From NCBI GenBank assembly GCA_903813345.2, contig CAIIXF020000006.1, forward strand, positions 23,505,936-23,569,935: a stretch of DNA of 64,000 nucleotides, written 5' to 3'. Origin of the DNA: Owenia fusiformis. Its lineage: Eukaryota > Annelida > Polychaeta > Sabellida > Oweniidae. Below are positions 21,601 through 32,800 of the stretch, piece after piece. The notes beneath the pieces are model-generated. The model saw nothing but the letters and a program-made list of their open reading frames with translations. It had not been told where the DNA came from and ran no database searches. Within the stretch, counting starts at the first letter, position 1. Each line of letters opens with the position of its first letter. The position numbers and the translations under genes were made by a program.

Positions 21601-24600
21601 TCTACTTGGGAGACGGCGCACAAGAGCACCTTGAGGCATCACATCTTTCTTGTGGATTCTTGCATAGTCGAATAAAGCTTCGCGTGTAGCTACCAAGCTA
21701 ACCTAGGAATCACCTGGGTAGAAAATTGTAAGCAAAGTATTGTCAAAAGGGGGACCACCTGTGTAAAAATATGTAAGCAAAGTATTGTCAAAAGGGGAAC
21801 CACCTGTGTAAAAAATTGTAAGCAAAGTATTGTCAAAAGGGGAACCACCTGTGTAAAAAATATGTAAGCAAAGTATTGTCAAAAGGGGAACCACCTGTGT
21901 AAAAATATGTAAGCAAAGCATTGTCAAAAGGGGAATCACCTGGGTAGAAAATTGTAAACAAAGTAGTGTCAAAAGGGGAACCACCTGGGTAAAAAATTGT
22001 AAGCAAAGTAGTGTCAAAAGGGGAATCACCTGGGTAAAAAATTGTAAGCAAAGTAGTGTCAAAAGGGGAACCACCTGTGTAAAAATATGTAAGCAAAGTA
22101 TTGTCAAAAGGGGAACCACCTGTGTAAAAATATGTAAGCAAAGTATTGTCAAAAGGGGGACCACCTGTGTAAAAAATATGTAAGCAAAGTATTGTCAAAA
22201 GGGGAACCATCTGTGTAAAAATATGTAAGCAAAGCAGTGTCAAAAGGGGAATCACCTGGGTAGAAAATTGTAAACAAAGTAGTGTCAAAAGGGGAACCAC
22301 CTGGGTAAAAAATTGTAAGCAAAGTAGTGTCAAAAGGGGAACCACCTGTGTAAAAATATGTAAGCAAAGCAGTGTCAAAAGGGGAATCACCTGGGTAGAA
22401 AATTGTAAACAAAGTAGTGTCAAAAGGGGAACCACCTGGGTAGAAAATTGTAAGCAAAGTATTGTCAAAAGGGGGACCACCTGTGTAAAAAATATGTAGG
22501 CAAAGTATTGTCAAAAGGGGAACCACCTGTGTAAAAATATGTAAGCAAAGCAGTGTCAAAAGGGGAATCACCTGGGTAGAAAATTGTAAACAAAGTAGTG
22601 TCAAAAGGGGAACCACCTGGGTAGAAAATTGTAAGCAAAGTATTGTCAAAAGGGGGACCACCTGTGTAAAAAATATGTAGGCAAAGTATTGTCAAAAGGG
22701 GAACCACCTGTGTAAAAAATTGTAAGCAAAGTATTGTCAAAAGGGGAACCACCTGTGTAAAAAATATGTAAGGAAAGTATTGTCAAAAGGGGAACCACCT
22801 GTGTAAAAATATGTAAGCAAAGCAGTGTCAAAAGGGGAATCACCTGGGTAGAAAATTGTAAACAAAGTAGTGTCAAAAGGGGAACCACCTGGGTAAAAAA
22901 TTGTAAGCAAAGTAGTGTCAAAAGGGGAATCACCTGGGTAAAAAATTGTAAGCAAAGTAGTGTCAAAAGGGGAACCACCTGTGTCAAAAATATGTAAGCA
23001 AAGTATTGTCAAAAGGGGAACCACCTGGGTAAAAAATTGTAAGCAAAGTAGTGTCAAACGGGGACTCACCTGGGTAAAAAATGTAAGCTAAGTAGTGTCA
23101 AAAGCGGAACCACCTGTGTCAAAAATTGTAAGCAAAGTAGTGTCAAAAGGGGAATCACCGATTATTCTGTAGCTATAAATTATGGAAAATTATACCCATG
23201 ACAAATTCTTCAATTGTTTTTTAGATATTCATTTAGTATGCCATGTTATATTTTCCAGGATTTGGGGGAGCACTTGTCTATGCACCTGGTCTGGCAACCG
23301 TAGGGGAATATTTCGATAAGAGACGTGGGATAGCTATTGGTTTATCAACGGCAGGCTCGGGATTTGGATCCTTTATATTTCCTCCAATTATTCAGATTTT
23401 ACTGACCAAAATTAAATACAAAGGGACTATGCTATTTCTTGCTGGGCTCATGGGAGCTCATTTGCTTATTGGGGCTGTATATAAACCCCTCAAAAATAAG
23501 CCAACTAGGCGATTGGACAAATGTGAAGATGGAACTGCAAATGCCACGGAACTTGAAACGTTGGCTGTGGAAGATACAGATGAAATTACTGAGACAAGTA
23601 AATGCGGAAATGATGCCGCAAATACAGAAGGTGTTAACACTGATGTTCATGCAGATAGTAAAGAGCAACGCAATGGCGTACTTGAAGAAATTGATGACTC
23701 TGTCCAAAACTCAGAAATTGATTGTGAAGAGAGAAAACGCACATGTGGCTGTTGTGGGAAAAGATCTAATAGTGCTAAACCTCTATTGGATTTGTCTTTA
23801 TTGAAGGATATTCATTTTATGCCGTTTGCATTGTCGGTCCTTTTTGCGAATGTCAGCTACAACCCTGCATTTATGTTGGTGGCTGCATTGGGCAAAGAAA
23901 AAGGAACATCTGATACTCAAGCTGCGTTTCTATTATCAGGTTTAGGAATCGCAGATACAATCGGAAGAGCATCCTGCGGATTCTTTTTTGATTCTCGCTT
24001 TGTTAAACCTGGTCACAAACGCCATTATTTCACATTTTCCATGATAGCATCTGCTACAATAGCCACATGCTGGCCTTTCGCAGAGAGCTTCGGAACATTA
24101 ATGGTTTGCAGTGTCCTCCATGGTTTCGTAACGTCCATTATGATCTCACAAAGGCACGTGATGGTTGCGAATGTTGTGAAGCCAGAGAGTTATTACAGTG
24201 GTGTGGGTCTCACGACTGGTTTCCAAGGTGTTGGTATTGCAATAGGACCCCCTCTGGCAGGTAACAGAAACCTTTAGAAACAGTACACTGACACCGATGT
24301 TTGTTACGTTGAATCTAAACACGGTGTAAATACCATATACAATTCATTTGCAACCAATATTAGAATCATTCATGCCATATAAGGAATATTTACATAATTT
24401 ATTTAAAATTCTACCAAAAGTTGATCCATTGCATTAGCAACAACCCAAGGAAAATCTTGTGGGTGTTTTTGCCATCATCACTGTGCATTTAATTTGCTTA
24501 AATCACTGTTTGTTTTTGCAGGTTTAATCAGGGATAAAACGGGCTCGTACACTATTTCTTACTTCTACATGGGTGGAATGATGGTATTCGCAGCTCTCAT

Positions 24601-24676
24601 TTTCCAAGTTGACATTATTTTTAATTTTTGTCGCAGTCTGTTCAATAAAAAAGAGAGGAGTGTACCAACCGACTGA
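15674..24676 (+). CDS. Monocarboxylate transporter-like (SLC16/MCT) major facilitator, 4 coding exons
   Basis: Coding exons are 15674-16028, 16331-16474, 23259-24260 and 24522-24676, all joined in phase 1 with GT-AG ends (donors GGTAAAA, GGTAAGT, GGTAACA). The total is 552 codons, 551 residues, a usual MCT length. After an acidic cytosolic N-tail comes APDGGWGWVCVFACF (from about 59), the signature of SLC16 transmembrane helix 1. Further MCT-like parts are NRFTSRKVVMAGG, the GEYFDKRRGIAIGLS loop between helices 4 and 5, and GSYTISYFYMGG in the last repeat. A long acidic, Cys-bearing loop (about 220-300) separates the two six-helix halves, as in the family. SLC16 members move lactate, pyruvate, ketone bodies, aromatic amino acids or thyroid hormone, often with protons; the substrate is not deducible. 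Polyadenylation signals AATAAA occur at 24699 and 24768. Intron 2 (6.8 kb) holds a LINE and a minisatellite. Confidence 0.88.
16674..20219 (-). CDS. LINE ORF2: APE endonuclease and reverse transcriptase, one in-frame stop
   Basis: A single reading frame of 1182 codons on the minus strand, broken only by TAA at 19157-19155. Endonuclease part (before the stop): LNLMSWNVQGV, VIQEHWLYP, GGVGILY, IIAGDFNAH and DFIIIP are the conserved APE-type blocks. Reverse transcriptase part: NKAPGLDMV, NYRGLTLTSVVNKLW, AMLDNLQAFD, INQGCGQGRICSSL and VADDTTVLG. The last is the Y/FADD catalytic box with Val in the first place, aspartates kept. Near the C-terminus C-P-L-C-(x8)-H-(x4)-C forms a zinc-knuckle-like motif. 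It would nick the target DNA and prime cDNA synthesis there. The stop sits in the linker between the two enzymes, so this copy is probably immobile unless readthrough occurs. A methionine at 20165, just before the endonuclease, is an alternative start. Confidence 0.85.
20203..21696 (-). CDS. LINE ORF1 protein
   Basis: 497 residues. The basic N-terminal region is Lys/Arg-rich (MVATREALFDYAR..., then SRKKKASSS). Residues about 105-205 form a predicted coiled coil with regular Leu/Ile heptads and many Gln/Asn/Lys/Glu. A long Ser/Thr/Asn-rich linker follows (about 205-390). The compact C-terminal domain (about 400-497, from IKRLFISRVRSQLPFEEL to DPAFWPKGI) resembles the nucleic-acid-binding end of LINE ORF1 proteins. 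The role inferred from the class is an RNA chaperone and ribonucleoprotein component. The last 17 nt overlap the start of ORF2 in another frame, which suggests coupled or reinitiated translation. It appears intact. Confidence 0.8.
   Translation of the reverse strand: MVATREALFDYARIHKKDVMPQGALVRRLPSRKKKASSSANEKLATDIYHLFLFIEGAGNISDIKAMVNPRKVRSTTTKQAKPVDPTENTTLVPSPVLESMMNHLLSIKETCANISQTLDEQKLQIKQIQNENEALKRNEQQLRDSEFRAKNDLKQINSTIKDKNNEILLLKSKLSLCENELKTKLNIIEGKLATVHKNCVNTNTTLNRVNETSKLVMTSSDNSPRSNHSDTANRNSPVVTDPSPIMQHCSSSPLQSTDLPEHNATDIAKSTITTTADQDAEDNSVTTNSAAMATNVLSDVTTSSHLTSATNSSDCAHTFCLKAAITPPKTTYTRSPQAINKSTVKSNKIAAANVTTPVNSNSAPSASLPIPTVPISSRSSNSDSVSTFNNPDDIGFTGVHSRQNIKRLFISRVRSQLPFEELSNKLKLYARNKGVTVTFVRLLKEYHSPITTAYSLRLNVVAKYFQYIIDDPAFWPKGIISKEWINKNKTVYEDFD
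21705..23160. repeat. 45-46 bp minisatellite abutting the LINE 5' end (about 30 copies)
   Basis: The unit core GCAAAGTATTGTCAAAAGGG is followed by GAACCACCTGTGTAAAAA and a variable TATGTAA or TTGTAA. Two main unit types alternate (AACCACCTGTGTAAAA and AATCACCTGGGTAGAAA), in blocks that show higher-order duplication. The array starts within about 15 bp of the ORF1 start codon and ends at 23158, next to host intron sequence. On the minus strand the repeats give long artificial frames (VPLLTLLCLQF-type), which are not genes. A diverged single copy of the core (CAAAATGGGAAACACCTG) sits at the other end of the LINE, at 16510-16527. Confidence 0.92.
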
Positions 24677-26899
24677 GAACAAGTGACAAAACCTAAGAAA
24701 TAAAAGATTAGAAGTATTTAACGAAAGTGGATCTGTATTTAGATCACAAGATGTATTATATCAAAGGAATAAAGAAAGAAACATTTTGGAGAAAAAGTTG
24801 CAAAAATATACACCATCATACTTAGCGTCGTGGAGATTAATACACGTACATGACTGCTTTATTTAACTATGGGAGGTAGGTAATGTTTATTCCCGGTTGG
24901 ATAACATAAATATCTTTCCAGATGTAAGTTGAGACCTCCCGTCATAGAATGTAAGGCATGCAAAATGTTTCCCCTCATGCCATTTGTACAGACGCCCAAT
25001 TTCCGAACACCAACCGCCGAACGCCGTTCACAAAAAAGTTGGAGACTAAAACAAAATGTCACCACTTGTGGAAGTGACGCAAAAATGTTTGACATGTTTA
25101 AAAGATTTGGATTTGGTAGGTTTGGTGTGATTTGGGGGCGATTTGTTATCTAGGCTTTTGATTGGCGGAGCGACGGAATTCCATGCCCAACTCGAATTCT
25201 ATGTGTGTTTCGGTCACGTGATAGGGAAATCCATCATGGGTGCCGCCATTTTGAATTCTATACATCAAAAAAATCTTTGAAAAATCCGACAAGGTTTGTG
25301 TTTGCTTAAATTGTTTGACCGAGATAATACTAATGAAGCTGTAAAGTGTTCTGGGTACACGCGCTCTGATATGCAAAAGTGAGGGGAACAAAATTGAATC
25401 GGTTTGTTGTTGTCATTATAATGACGTTATTTCATTATAAACAACATAATCTGAAAATGTTATATAACAATTCGTTTTGCCATTTTTCTGCCAATAGCTG
25501 ACTAAGGCAGATATTTTCTTCAATTACATAATTATTATTTTATATAACAAGGGAAGCAATAGTAATAAATCATATCCACTGTGTCTATCTGACCCTATGA
25601 AACATATCTTCGAAAACTTATAAGGTTTCTGTTATGTTATCGCCGTAAGTAGTGTAAGAAATATCATTAGTATGTATGGATTTATATCGTAATTATAGAT
25701 GGTATATTAATTAGTTAGAACGTTCACGGATGGCTGAATATACGCCTAGATCATTTTAACAAACAAACATAATTCCGTCTTTTGAAAGCATAGAAGAACG
25801 ATCATCCATGCACAATTGCAAGATTAATCATCGTGTGTGTCTCGCCAAAACGTATAACACAAAAATATAGTTTATGCACCATCATGATAAACCTTACCAT
25901 GACATCTCATTTCTTCTCAGCCCTGAGATGTTTCGGGTGAACAAGAAAGATGAGTATCAGAATGGTTATGCATAGATAGCATGGAGCTGAAATAACGGTC
26001 AAAATGCACTGGAGGAAACAACTTCAACAAAGTTATTAGCAAAAGATAAAACATAATGAATATTTGGCACACGTAGTGATTGTCAAGTTTTTAGATTATA
26101 AATAATGACACATATCAATGTTTTTTGGGGGTTAGGGATTAGTCCGATTACTAATATAATCCAGAGCTTAATTACACATTCTATTTAGTTTGAATAATGA
26201 ATGAAAATCAATGCTGATTTAATTGAACTATTCTTGGCTTATTTAACCTCGTCTATTTCTTGTTATTTATAAACAGCCGAGTCTGTTTGTACCAGAACAC
26301 TTCTATTTTTATCGCTTATGCAGCAAACTTGGTGCAGCCTCTCTGCATATCTTGCATATTGTATGCCCTTGCACGCAAATTTGGCTTTTCACTCATGTTC
26401 TTGTAAAACCATAAAAGACCGAAAAAACATATTATATATACGTGTGTATTAGGAGAATTCGCATGTTTTGTGTTATATGCAAACTATGCCAGTTTCAAAG
26501 GGTGACTTCCGAAATAAATTTTGAATGTAAGATGTCAAGTACCTATGAGATAATATGTTATTAGGGATATGTATCATGGGATGCCTAGCTTATTCTATGT
26601 AAAGGTAAACATATCATTTTCTGCTCAACTGTACAACAAGCGCTGAAACTAACCTTCCTCTCGGATTATCATTCTTTGCAGCAATTAGTGACACGCCTGA
26701 AAACAAGGAAACTGCATGTGGCAAAGAATAACTCCACCCCTGATCATATATTTTGGATTATCTTCAAGCATAGGGGGACTTGATGATGATAACGCATACT
26801 AAATACTGAGCAGAAGAGATACAACAGGAAACAGGAGTCTAGTGAACTGTAGATACCGTACACTAATAATATAGACGTTGGAACTGATTCATACTCAAC
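24677..26899. other. Intergenic between transporter and NCS-1 gene
   Basis: The first 100 bp is the transporter 3' UTR with two AATAAA signals. The rest is AT-rich without a recognisable gene. The last 200 bp should contain the NCS-1 promoter and 5' UTR; no core element was identified with confidence. Confidence 0.5.
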
Positions 26900-29800
26900 A
26901 TGGGGAAGAAACATAGCAAATTAACATCACAGGATTTAGATGATTTAAAGAAAAATACATATTGTAAGTAGGTCTAATTGTCGTAATTGTAGATATAGCT
27001 AAGCGTGTGTGTGTGGGGAGGGGGTTAGAGAACTGATCGGTTGAGTTTGGATCATGGGACCAAATGCGATCAATGAATGTGCTATCAAATTTAATTTAGA
27101 CAAGAAACGACGTCCCCGAGTGATTTAGCCCATGAACCTCGATCATAGTCCATAGGCCCTGATTATGTATAACAGATGATTTAAGGGGGGGGGGTGCATT
27201 TGTAGCGAGGATCCAAATTACGGTCTACACCTGGGAATCATGTTTAGGGACAAGGTGAACAAGCGATAAGGAGAAGATGAGTAATAGAGGTTTAACACCC
27301 TTTTAGGCCTCATATAGCTGGTAACTGAGAGTTCTCTGTGCGATCTTGTCCGATCTCCAAAAACGTTTACCATGACTACACACCGCTGGAACGTCCCTAA
27401 ATAAGTTTGACATCACAACCGGAAATGTATTTGCACCCTTGCTCGTATTTTAGTAAAATATGAATTTATTATTACGCAATGAATTACTACATTTTAATTG
27501 AATTCATAAAATAGCAATGATTTCTTTGCCTAGCTACCTGTAGAAGTTTCCACATATAAACACAATATAATACACTATTGATATGCATCTTCGATTATTA
27601 ATATTAATTATTATTATTAATTTTTGAAACATTATGGAGAATTGAAGCAACCTATGTTTGGATAGATTCCCGGGAAATGTTGTCCCTATATATAACAAGT
27701 CATATACTACAAATACTCTAAACAATTCAGTTTATTACAAATCTACCTAGGGCACATCGAAATTTCTAATATCATGAGTAAATGTCATGAGGATGAGGAT
27801 GAGGAATATTCCAACCTCTATGATGTTTGCACTCACTTATTAATAGCATCCCGTCCCATTCACCTGGATTTATACTAAGTTGGAATACAGCGTGGGGCAT
27901 GGGGGGGGGGGGTTGCAACAAGTAGACCAGGTGTAAAAGGGTAGAAGTTCCTATCAAATTATGGTCCTACTCTTCATTGATTTATATTGTGGCCTCTTTC
28001 CCTTATTATCTTATACACAATCAGGGCCAGAAAGGGCTGTTAAGAAAGGGGACCATAATCCCTGGGGGACCATAATTTCTTTCACATCGGTCTTTGTGTG
28101 GATCAAACCATATTCTATACCAAGCATGATTCATGTGAGTATTTTAATATTAGATACTTCAAGATTGAACCATTCTGCTATTAATCCATATTGCTTATAG
28201 ATAATTCTAAGCTTATCTAGACAGTTTCGCTCTAATGAATGTTGGGAGCATTTGAACATTCTTTCATGAAATGATAACATTTTGGTGTACAGTTTGTAAA
28301 TTCTGTCAAAGTATTTTATACGTATATACAAATTACCCCTTTCAATATTTTCAACAGAGGTTTTAAATATAAAACATTCCTTTGTTATTAGGCATCGTAA
28401 GAAACCAAAAGCCTTCTATTAGTTCCTTTCTAGTTGGGAAACAAAAAGATTGATGAGTATCAGCATGGTTATTAAAGGGTATTAACTCATTTTAGAAATA
28501 TGACAGGGATAGCATTCGAATCTTCGGTGGGGAATTTATGGATTCAAAACGACAGCCTTACTTAATCCTCGATGACTGTATGGGGATTAACCAATCATAA
28601 CTATTTTTGAAAATTACGATATCAATATTAACAATGAGATAACACCATATACAAATGTGGAGTGGTATTCACTTGTAAACTCGTTCATAAGACTTAGTTA
28701 ATTATTTTAAAATGTTACATCTAAATTAACCATCTAGTCAGACATATAAAACATCATGTGACATAAATCGTGACCAACTGGACTCATCATGATAAACCAT
28801 GACATCTCATTTCTTCTCATCCCTGTTTCAGGTGAAACAGAAAGATGCTATGCGAATCAGAATGAACTGGACTAATTAGAAGTCAATATAGATATATTCA
28901 GATATAGCACTAACCAAAATTATAAAATTCCTGTTTAAGAACCCATATTCTTACTATTGAAATTGGATTCTTGCAATACTATACCACATAAATCTACTTG
29001 TTGAGATTTGATCAACTTGAGTTCTTCTGAGAAAATGAGGATTTCACCAAGGGCCCTTTGATATAGAATGGTGACATGCACGGTGTTATTCCATGATGGT
29101 GAAATTCCCTTCGACCTGATTGGTCCATGTCAATCAAAAAACCACTCGAATCATTGAATAACTTATAGTACCCCGATGCTAAGCTGTCATTGGTCAATGG
29201 TGTATATCCCCATGTTTAGTCAATGCACCCTTGCCGAAATCCTCATTTTCTCAGAAGAACTCAAGTTGATTGAGTCCGGAAAGTAGATTCATGTTGGATA
29301 GTATTGCTAGAATTCATTTTCAACGGAAAGAATGAGGGTTCTTGCAGGACATTGGGCCTGCTTTCTAGAACTTATTTTCGGTACTAATACTGCAGATGCC
29401 TGAAGATATCGTTATACAATGATCAACTACAGCAACTGGTCTTTTTACATGATTATGTATTCTATTATCCAAGGTTGGATTAAAACGGACATGGACAATT
29501 TCTCCAAAATTATACGAGACCATTTATGAGTTATGATTCAATGTATGATTGGAATATAGATCAAAGGCTGGAATCATTCTCTTTATTGCAATCATTTGGT
29601 CTATATTGGACTTGTTCTCTCCTCATAATTGCATTCATCCCAAATACAATCTTACCGCGACCGGTTCTGTCTGTGTAAATAAGATCTAAAATGATGATTG
29701 ATACTAGATATAGTATTCAAAATTGCATGACTTAAAAGTCCATGTTTTTATATAATAGGAGAATTAAAAAAAATCAAAGCCAAGTTCAATTATTCTTAAA

Positions 29801-32800
29801 ACATTATATTTCTGTGGGTTATTAATATGAAACAGAAGCTTGTCACTTTAAGCAACAGTGCCATGTATTCAAGCTTTTTATAGTCTGGTTTAAGAAATAT
29901 ATATCGAAGAGCATGTGTTATATCGACGGATAAGTACCGCAGGACAAGGTAGACGTTTTCTGTACCCCGAACGACAGGACGGCTGTGATATAATACTTGA
30001 TCTTAGGTCTATATTCGAAAAAAGAAACTCATAAAATTGTGCAAAATCGTCACTTCCTTTCCTAGTTCCGGTGTAAAAGAAATTATGGTCCCCTGGGGAT
30101 TATGGTCCACTTTCCTTGCGGCCCTTACTGGCCCTGACTGTGTATAAATAATAAGGAAAATAACTGTAATTGGGTCACCATATAAATCAATAGAGAGTAG
30201 GACCAAAATTTGATAGGACCACCTACCCTTTTACACCTGTTTAGCATTTAGCGCTGAATGAAATACTTAGTATAGGCCAGGTATTGTATGTTCGAATTCT
30301 GGATAATACCCCGGGATACTACATTGATACCCTGGCGGTGTTGGAGTCTTATTTTCTGTTACAACTATTTTACAAAAATCATTTGTATCACGGAAATGTC
30401 AGGGCTCCGTCGTTATAAGAATTCTTGCCAAAAGTCAACAATGCAATAAACAAATTCTTCATTTTCCGAACAATACTGATGCAAATAATCTTGCAATTGC
30501 TCTTAACCATTTACGTGGCTGAGGGTAGATTAACCTTGGTTTCGTTCCAATTACAAGCAATTTTTCTCATATGAGTCTAGAAGTAAATGCATTAGTTTAC
30601 GAAATAAATGCACTCTAATTTGTGAAAGAATCATTTTTGTAATACTGTAGTGACTAACATTCTACAGGGTGTTAAAAACGCAACCCAAATAAATCGGTAT
30701 ATCTTGGAAAATACTTATTCAATTATGTTCATTTTTTCAGGAAAGAAAGAAGATACTGTGTATATATGTCCCATAGTTGGTTAGTTGTAAAACATGATGC
30801 TTTGGAAACCTGCTCAAAAGACATTGTACAAGAAAAATAAGAAATATGCAGTCGAGGGTGACTGCAACCTAACCATATTGTTTTGGCTCTTCATCTTCAT
30901 TCAATGTATGGTAAAGCTGAAGAGAGAAATCAAAATCACTCCAGGGACTTTACAGTTTGTCGAAATCCTTTCAAAACGCAGAAAACGTCCTGGTTTAGGC
31001 AGACTTAAGAAGGTAGTTTGACCATGACTGTAAAGTCCCTGGAGTGATTTTGATGAAACTCCATAAAATTCACCACACATTGAATGAGGATAATTTGTGT
31101 CAAATCTGAAGTGCGAAAACACCATGTTTAGAAATTTATTCGGTTTTATTGCTGTGGCAGTCACCTCTAACTGCGTTTCTCGTATCTTTCTAATAACCAA
31201 TCTAATACCAACAACAGGAGCTATACAAATACAGTCTCTTCTTGCTTTCCTGAAAAAATAAACACGGATAAGTATTTTCCAAGATATAGCGATTTCTTTG
31301 GGTTGCGTTTACTTAACACCCTGTACCATAACGGCTCACTCTGTAATTATATATAGCACCATTCCCTATCAGATAGTATATCAATGTTGTTAGATAAAGT
31401 TCACATTAACCTTTTTATTTATTTCATTAAAACAATGCAACATTTGTAGAAATTTGTGACCATGATACCTATATGTATGTATAATTGACCACATTTAAAG
31501 CTTGAATATGAGTACAAAATAGTGGACCTACTGCTACTGTAGAATGTAGATACAGTACATGTTCTTACTTATTTTTAGTGATACATAAATTAGTTTGTAT
31601 ATCGGTTCTCTATATACAGTAATTATTCGACAACTGAAAGTCTGTAATGAATCCAGTTTTTCAGTGTTGCAGTCATTTTAATGTTGACATTTCCTTGGTA
31701 TTGCAGTTGCATTTACTATATTATGCATGGATGAAATTATCAGACCAGTAGCCAGGGGGCTCTGGGGGTTTGGGTGAACCCCACTGGCCAAAAATTATTT
31801 CAAAATCATGCAGTTTTTCACCATTCTGAGTATCTTTCATGTGAGTTTGGTCATCTAAGTGCCCCATGGATTTCTTTAAAAAGTGAACCCCCTTGGCAAA
31901 AAGCTGGCTACGGGCCTGAATTATAATCTTCCTTATATTTCCCTTACTAGCTCCGAATGAGTCTAAACTAAAGAAATTGCTTGCAAAAAGAGATAAAACA
32001 CAAAGCAATTAAGAGGGGGTCGTGTTTGCCTGTATGACCCCAATTCCATTTACAACGATTATCAACAGTAGCAACGGTAGATTCAATTGAAATTACCCAA
32101 TGTTTGTTACGAATTTTCTCTTTTTTAATTTCAGTTACAGAAAAAGAACTTTTACAATGGTAAGTTAAAGCATTCTGTAAATAATGGGAATGTTAGCTGA
32201 TGATGATAATGATGATGTGTTTAGAATAATGACGGAGATGATGTGGTGAGGTTTAGATTTCACGAGAATTCAGATAATTACGGCAAACAACTGTTTGAAT
32301 AACACCAACACAAGGCAACAAGTCATTTATCAACCTTAATAGAGCAATGTTGTTGTTTTCCTCATAAAGACTCAACAAAGGGTTCTAAAAAGCAAGTCCA
32401 AATGTCCTGTTTAAGAACCCCTATTCTAACTATGGAAAATGGATTCTAGCAATACTATCCAACATGGATCTAGTTGTTGAGACTCGATCAACTTTAGTTC
32501 TATCGAGAAAATGAGGATATCAGCAAGAGTGCATTGAGTTAACATGGGGATATACACCATTCACTAATAACTTGGCATCGGAACATCATCATTATTTCTC
32601 CATGGGGATAGATTCAAAATCCTCATTTTCTCAAGTTTATCGAGTACGTCATTCATGTGGGATATTATTGCTAAAATCCATTTTTAATAGTAAGAATATG
32701 GGTTCTTAAGCTTAACTAACACCTTTTTGAATTTTTGGTTAGTACTTTACAGCGTTGCGTCTGTATTTGCGTTTTGTTTATTTCAGGTACAAGGGATTCA

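Larger units (their letters stand above)
16528..21709 (-). mobile_element. Near full-length LINE (non-LTR retrotransposon) in transporter intron
   Basis: It lies antisense to the host gene. In element order: ORF1 (21696-20203), ORF2 with APE-type endonuclease, reverse transcriptase and a C-terminal Cys-rich motif (20219-16674), an AT-rich 3' UTR (16673-16560), and a 3' end made of a pentanucleotide tract (ATACA)n on the element strand (16528-16556). A microsatellite tail rather than poly-A, an APE endonuclease and a coiled-coil ORF1 fit the CR1/jockey-like groups; the exact clade is not settled. Its 5' side runs straight into a tandem array (21705-23160). Confidence 0.88.

Noticed and set aside
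21703-23069. Several overlapping minus-strand frames encoding VPLLTLLCLQF-type repeats
   Set aside because: Pure translation of the 45-46 bp minisatellite in drifting frames.
23432-23804. Overlapping frames on both strands within transporter exon 3
   Set aside because: Shadows of the transporter coding exon, which has the family motifs and correct splice phases.
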